Source: DAOMOP01 sp035444405 (lineage in GTDB: Bacteria; Pseudomonadota; Gammaproteobacteria; Burkholderiales; Rhodocyclaceae). From it: a DNA stretch of 17,245 bases. The stretch spans positions 1-17,245 of the forward strand of contig DAOMOP010000075.1 of assembly GCA_035444405.1 (NCBI GenBank), written 5' to 3'. The notes below the pieces were generated by a model that was not told the DNA's origin, ran no database searches, and saw only the letters and a program-made list of their open reading frames with translations. A program made the translations under genes and the position numbers. Below are positions 13,945-17,245 of this stretch, piece by piece; position 1 is the stretch's first letter; every line of letters starts with the position of its first letter.

Positions 13945-16119
13945 TCAGAATTTGCCTTCGAGGGCCACAAACAGCCCGCGCCCGCTGCGCTCGATTTCAC
14001 GCGCGACGGTGCGGTTTCCCGCCCCGTCGATGGCGAGCTTGTCCTTGTCCTTCTTCATGTCGAGCACGTTGGTGGCAGTCAGGCGCAGGCCGAACTGGCG
14101 GCTGAGCCTCTTGTGCACGTAGAAATCGAGCAGCTTCTGTTCGGCTTCGTCGTCGAAATTCGCCGGATTGCCCGGATCCTTCTCGAAGCGCGGCGTGTAG
14201 TTGTAATTGCCGCCAAAGCTCGCGTCCCACTTCGGCAGATAGTAGTCGAAGCCGAGGTTATAGACGTAGGGGGGTTGATCCTTGACCCGCGTGTTGCGAC
14301 CTGCGGCGCTGTTCTCGAGCCGCGAATAGAGGCGGGTGGCGTTGGCGCGCAGCATCAGCTGCGGTAGGCCGATCACGTCCATCTGCGCACGTACGTCGAG
14401 TTCGATGCCCCATATTTGCGCGTCGCCAACGTTCCGCGGACGTTCCACGTGGCGCCCGCCTTCGAGTGTAGTCCGCTTCTCGATCTTGTCGGTGACGTCA
14501 CGGTAGAAGGCATTCGCGCCGAGCACGCCTCCGGAGTGCGGCAGGAAATGTTCCCATCCCAGTTCGAAGCCGAGCGCCTTTTCCGGCTTCAGATCCGGGT
14601 TGCCGGATTTGTCGGGGTCGGTGATTGTGCCGCCCTTGGTTTCGACAACATTGCTCAGTTCGTCGAACTTCGGCAGCTTGATGGTTTCCGCTATGCTGGC
14701 ACGCAGGTTGTTGCGCCCGTCGAGCTTCCAGAGGTAGTGCAGCGAAGGTGAGTTGAGCGCGTGTCTGGCACTGCGACGCACGCCGATGGCGTCGGCGGCG
14801 CGTTGCTCGATCCACTGAGACCTCAACCCGGGCGTGATGAAATGACGGTCGCCGAGCGTGATCTCGTCCTGCAGGAACGCCACCCAGCGCCGTTCGGTGA
14901 TATCGAAGCGGTCTCCGAGTCCGGGGGATTTGACCGTGACCTTGCCCTTGGCGTCGGTCTCGACGGTGCGCTTGTTGTCCTTACGCGATTTGTCGAAATA
15001 CTGGATGCCTCCCTCGAGCTTGTGGGTACCCAGCGGCAGTTTCAGGCGGGCGCCGCCGAAAGTCTCGCGTTCGACGTTTTCGGTGGTTTCCTCTGCGAGC
15101 TTGGTGCGGGTGCCGGCAGCATTGAACTCGCGGGTGGTCTTGTCCTTGTCCTCGATGCCTTCCTGCACGCCGGCGTGCAGCACGAGTTCCGCCCCGCGCC
15201 TGAGTTTGCTCTTCCACTCGCCGCGCAGGCGTGCTATCTCGCGCAGCTTGTCCTCCTGCTCGAATCTCGCGCCGTCGTCGTCGCCGAACTTGAGCTTGTC
15301 GACGGTCTTGCGCTTGTCCTCGTCACTGCGGGAGATGAAGGGCATAAGCTTCAGCTCGTTGCCGCCGCCGAGCTTGATGTTCAGGCGCGGCGCAAACTCG
15401 AAGCCCTCGGACGTGAGACGTTCGTCCTCGAACTCTTGTTTCCAGTCGCTGCGCGAGCCGTCCGCACGGAACTTCTGCTCATTCTTTGACTTGGTCTTGG
15501 CCTCGCCACGCTCGCCGAGGGACGCGTTCAGGAGCAGACGGATGTCGCCGAAGCGATCGCCGTATTGTGCGGATACATTCTTGGTCTCGGCATCGGTCTT
15601 GCGCCCGTCGACAACGCCGTACAGGGCTCGCCCCGACACTACGCGCTCCTTCGGGGCCTCGCGCAGCACGATGTTGATCGTGCCCGACAGCCCCTCGTTC
15701 GGCATGTCGGCTGTGGGGGCGCGGATGATCTCGATGCGCTCGATCATGTCGAGAGGCAGGCGGTCGACCTGGATTTGGCGCTCCTTGCCACCGCCGGGGA
15801 CGGCTTCACCGTCGATCAGGATCTGCGTGTAGCCCTTGTCCATTCCGCGCATGCGCACATCGCGCGGCGAGCCCGGCGGGCCGCTGAAGGTGACGCCCGG
15901 CAACCGACGGAGATAGTCGCCCACCGTCATCTCATTCATCTTGTCGAGTTCTTCGCGGCCATATACGAGACGCGTGGTACGCGCGTCCCGGCGGGCATCG
16001 AAATCGTCGCGTTCTGCGCCGACCAGTACCTCGGGTAGGCGGGCTTCTTCCGCTAGAGCGACGGCGGGGACAAGGCACAGCACGAGGCGCACGGCCAAAT
16101 ACGGGGGGGCGAGTCTCAT
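13945..16119 (-). CDS. TonB-dependent outer-membrane receptor
   Basis: A 724-aa receptor that brings a large ligand, usually a metal chelate, across the outer membrane using TonB energy. Residues 1-23 are a signal peptide ending AVALA before EEA. A TonB-box-like PEVLVGAE follows near 29. The plug domain spans about 50-160, with DYLRRLPGVTF, RMRGMDKGYTQILIDG, IERIEIIRAP and GTINIVLRE. The rest is a 22-strand-type barrel ending in the expected C-terminal Phe (ALEGKF). The barrel is unusually rich in Lys, Glu, Asp and Arg, particularly at 185-420. I chose the ATG at 16119 for its signal peptide; an in-frame ATG at 16239 lies upstream of the predicted promoter and adds no recognisable sequence. 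No strong ribosome site is visible. It is the first gene of an operon with the PepSY_TM-like and reductase genes. The ligand is unknown. Confidence 0.95.
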   Translation of the reverse strand: MRLAPPYLAVRLVLCLVPAVALAEEARLPEVLVGAERDDFDARRDARTTRLVYGREELDKMNEMTVGDYLRRLPGVTFSGPPGSPRDVRMRGMDKGYTQILIDGEAVPGGGKERQIQVDRLPLDMIERIEIIRAPTADMPNEGLSGTINIVLREAPKERVVSGRALYGVVDGRKTDAETKNVSAQYGDRFGDIRLLLNASLGERGEAKTKSKNEQKFRADGSRSDWKQEFEDERLTSEGFEFAPRLNIKLGGGNELKLMPFISRSDEDKRKTVDKLKFGDDDGARFEQEDKLREIARLRGEWKSKLRRGAELVLHAGVQEGIEDKDKTTREFNAAGTRTKLAEETTENVERETFGGARLKLPLGTHKLEGGIQYFDKSRKDNKRTVETDAKGKVTVKSPGLGDRFDITERRWVAFLQDEITLGDRHFITPGLRSQWIEQRAADAIGVRRSARHALNSPSLHYLWKLDGRNNLRASIAETIKLPKFDELSNVVETKGGTITDPDKSGNPDLKPEKALGFELGWEHFLPHSGGVLGANAFYRDVTDKIEKRTTLEGGRHVERPRNVGDAQIWGIELDVRAQMDVIGLPQLMLRANATRLYSRLENSAAGRNTRVKDQPPYVYNLGFDYYLPKWDASFGGNYNYTPRFEKDPGNPANFDDEAEQKLLDFYVHKRLSRQFGLRLTATNVLDMKKDKDKLAIDGAGNRTVAREIERSGRGLFVALEGKF

Positions 16120-16210
16120 CGGACGGGATTCGGGGCAAGTCAGGGTTGCTGGCTGGCTCGAGCATCGCGCGATGTTCGCTCGTGTGCATCTGGCTGGCTG
16201 AATGTATTTC

Positions 16211-16239
16211 AGTCTATCCGATGCACGAATGCGAATCAA
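16211..16239 (-). promoter_or_regulatory. Predicted promoter of the TonB receptor operon
   Basis: Read on the minus strand, TTGATT (16239-16234) and TAGACT (16216-16211) are separated by 17 bp, each with 4 of 6 matches to sigma70 boxes. The start site would be about 16204, leaving a leader of about 85 nt to the receptor ATG. A Fur-like sequence overlaps the -35. Confidence 0.5.
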
Positions 16240-16246
16240 TCGCGTC
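16228..16246. promoter_or_regulatory. fur box: Fur-box-like sequence
   Basis: The 19 bases AATGCGAAT-C-AATCGCGTC have a perfect left half of an AATGCGAAT/ATTCGCATT inverted repeat and match 6 of 9 on the right. This is a variant seen in proteobacterial Fur sites. It covers the -35 of the receptor promoter, which would suit iron repression. The match is suggestive, not decisive. Confidence 0.4.
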
Positions 16247-16330
16247 CGAGTCCTGCGTTGCTCTTGCCCTTCGGCGTCAGAAGGCGCCGTGGTGCGTTAC
16301 CGTGCCTGGGGGGCGCTACGGAACGGCCAA

Positions 16331-16346
16331 ACTGATCGCGATCAGT
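16331..16346 (-). terminator. Possible terminator after the thioesterase gene
   Basis: ACTGATCGCGATCAGT is a perfect 16-base palindrome that overlaps the thioesterase stop codon. On the minus strand it runs into a short TTT (the palindrome's last T plus two), then GGCC. A weak intrinsic terminator or an unrelated operator are both possible. Confidence 0.35.
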
Positions 16347-16833
16347 CGTCCGACCGGCTGCCTTGGCGCGCGTGGCGCAGCCGGAAGGTGCCCATGCCGC
16401 GCGCGACGAGGCTGCCGTCGGTGGTGGTGACGGTCGCCTCGCAGAACACCGTGCGCCCGACGCGGCGCAGCACCTCGGCGCGGCACTGGATGCGCTCGAC
16501 CGCCGGGCCGATGAAGGTCGTGTGCAGGTCGACGGTGACGACGCCGACCGAGCTCGGGTCGGACAGGCGCGCGGCGCTGCCCATCGAGGTGTCGAGCAGC
16601 GTCATCGTCAGCCCGCCGTGGCCGCTGCCGCCGCTGTTGCACAGGTGCGGCGCGAGCGCGACCTCGGACAGCGTCCAGCCCGGGCCGTGGTCGACGGCGC
16701 GGATCGTGCAGTGCTCGCAGAACGGGATCTTCAGGCCGAAGTAGTCGCTCGCCGGTCCATCCTCCATTGGCGGCCCGACATCTTCGGCCGGGCGGCGCAC
16801 GGCCGCCCCGGGGGCGTGGCCGGGGGCGCTCAT
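16342..16833 (-). CDS. PaaI-family hotdog-fold acyl-CoA thioesterase
   Basis: A 163-aa hotdog-fold thioesterase that hydrolyses acyl-CoA esters and probably relieves CoA trapping during catabolism. The family signature is GGSGHGGLTMTLLDTSMG at 68-85: the conserved HGG (72-74) and Asp81 lie on the central helix. It is followed by VVTVDLHTTFIGPA at 98-111 and a C-terminal GTFRLR strand. I chose the ATG at 16833, with GGGAG 7 bases upstream. Its first bases overlap the stop of the upstream dehydrogenase gene (ATGA), so the two are translationally coupled. The first 25 residues are Pro/Ala/Gly-rich and outside the fold; an in-frame ATG codes for Met23. Family identity is strong; the substrate is unknown. 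Confidence 0.92.
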   Translation of the reverse strand: MSAPGHAPGAAVRRPAEDVGPPMEDGPASDYFGLKIPFCEHCTIRAVDHGPGWTLSEVALAPHLCNSGGSGHGGLTMTLLDTSMGSAARLSDPSSVGVVTVDLHTTFIGPAVERIQCRAEVLRRVGRTVFCEATVTTTDGSLVARGMGTFRLRHARQGSRSDD

Positions 16834-17245
16834 CGATCGGCTCCCGGTTTCGAATCGCCCGCCTCGCGCAGCCGGACCTGGTGGAGCGGGCCGCCGAGGT
16901 GGCGCGGGAAGCCGAACGCGTGGATAGCCAGCACGTCGGCATCGGCGTTGCGGAAGAGGCGCCCCGCCGCGGACGCATCGGCGGCAGCGCGGGCGTAGCC
17001 GGCGAACGCGTCGGTCCACGGCGCGGCGTCGATGTGCCCCGCGGCGCTGGCGACGTCGCCGAGCGTCGCGGCGAGCGCGCTCAGCAGCGGCGTGTCGCCC
17101 TCGGCGCGTGTCGTGACGACGACGGGCGCGAGCTTGCGTGCGACGGCGAGGGCGGCACCGAGGGCGCTGTCGCTCGCCGCCGGCGGGCAGGCGAGCTCGA
17201 CGCAGGTGGCGCGCCCGTCGCGCACCCCGACCGCGGCGGGCACGG
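16830..17245 (-). CDS. FadJ-like 3-hydroxyacyl-CoA dehydrogenase, C-terminal part (runs off right edge)
   Basis: An open frame enters from the right edge and ends at a TGA at 16830-16832, leaving 138 codons. The ending AIHAFGFPRHLGGPLHQ resembles the GFP-RGGP block in the second 3HCDH domain of FadJ/FadB-like bifunctional enzymes. The earlier CPPAASDSALGAALAVARKL and PVVVTTRAEGDTP resemble the switch from the NAD domain to the C-terminal domain. The tail after GGP is short (about 20 residues, against about 60 in FadB). The GTG at 17243 is very likely internal, since nothing suggests a start there. It overlaps the thioesterase start by 4 bases. If the missing part has a hydratase domain, it could supply a beta-oxidation step absent elsewhere in the window. 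The coding call is strong, the family call moderate. Confidence 0.7.
   Translation of the reverse strand, partial: VPAAVGVRDGRATCVELACPPAASDSALGAALAVARKLAPVVVTTRAEGDTPLLSALAATLGDVASAAGHIDAAPWTDAFAGYARAAADASAAGRLFRNADADVLAIHAFGFPRHLGGPLHQVRLREAGDSKPGADR

Noticed and set aside
16120..16239. N-terminal extension of the TonB receptor to an ATG at 16239
   Set aside because: It would place the start upstream of the predicted -10 and put about 40 residues before a good signal peptide.
17241..17243. GTG as the true start of a 137-aa right-edge protein
   Set aside because: It lies 2 bases from the window edge, no ribosome site can be seen, and the residues look like the middle of a larger dehydrogenase.

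Overview
The window is very GC-rich, about 68-70% by eye over most of its length and nearer 60-62% from roughly 12.0 to 16.3 kb. It looks like chromosomal DNA of an aerobic or denitrifying betaproteobacterium of the Azoarcus/Thauera/Aromatoleum type. That placement rests on general resemblance: the first residues of EtfB, the PaaH-like dehydrogenase, the PcaF/PaaJ-like thiolase, and a TAXI-TRAP transporter beside CoA-ester catabolism. I saw no tRNA, rRNA, CRISPR array or insertion sequence.

Left part (1-10.2 kb): a carboxylate catabolism locus arranged as two divergent arms. The minus arm runs from an acyl-CoA ligase (3711-2170) through a class II nitronate monooxygenase-like flavoprotein (2105-1131) and an IclR-type regulator (1041-199) to the 5' end of etfB (91 to the window edge). 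The plus arm runs from a PaaH-type 3-hydroxyacyl-CoA dehydrogenase (4131-5672) through a PcaF/PaaJ-type thiolase (5676-6878) and a TAXI solute-binding protein (6950-8125, with 30 undetermined bases in its signal peptide) to a fused TRAP permease (8220-10229). The 419 bp between the arms carries three perfect copies and one near-perfect copy of an 11-bp palindrome, CTGCA-N-TGCAG. One copy sits at the predicted start site of a TTGACA-N18-TAAAGT promoter. The inferred scheme is that TAXI-TRAP imports an organic acid, the ligase makes its CoA thioester, and the dehydrogenase and thiolase finish beta-oxidation. The acyl-CoA dehydrogenase and enoyl-CoA hydratase are not in the window. Two hairpins between the binding protein and permease genes could set their different expression levels.

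Middle (10.4-12.0 kb): an EamA-family drug/metabolite exporter, then a VapBC-type toxin-antitoxin pair. The AbrB-fold antitoxin is intact, but the PIN-domain toxin carries an apparent one-base deletion that splits it into two frames.

Right part (12.1-16.3 kb, minus strand): a compact three-gene operon. It encodes a TonB-dependent outer-membrane receptor, a two-helix PepSY_TM-like inner-membrane protein with a periplasmic Asp-box, and a membrane-anchored FAD/[2Fe-2S] reductase. A promoter with a Fur-box-like sequence over its -35 lies upstream. This looks like a metal-chelate uptake and reduction module. Its lower GC suggests a different history from the catabolic genes.

Far right (16.3-17.2 kb, minus strand): a PaaI-type hotdog thioesterase whose start overlaps by four bases the end of a FadJ-like 3-hydroxyacyl-CoA dehydrogenase, which is cut by the window edge.
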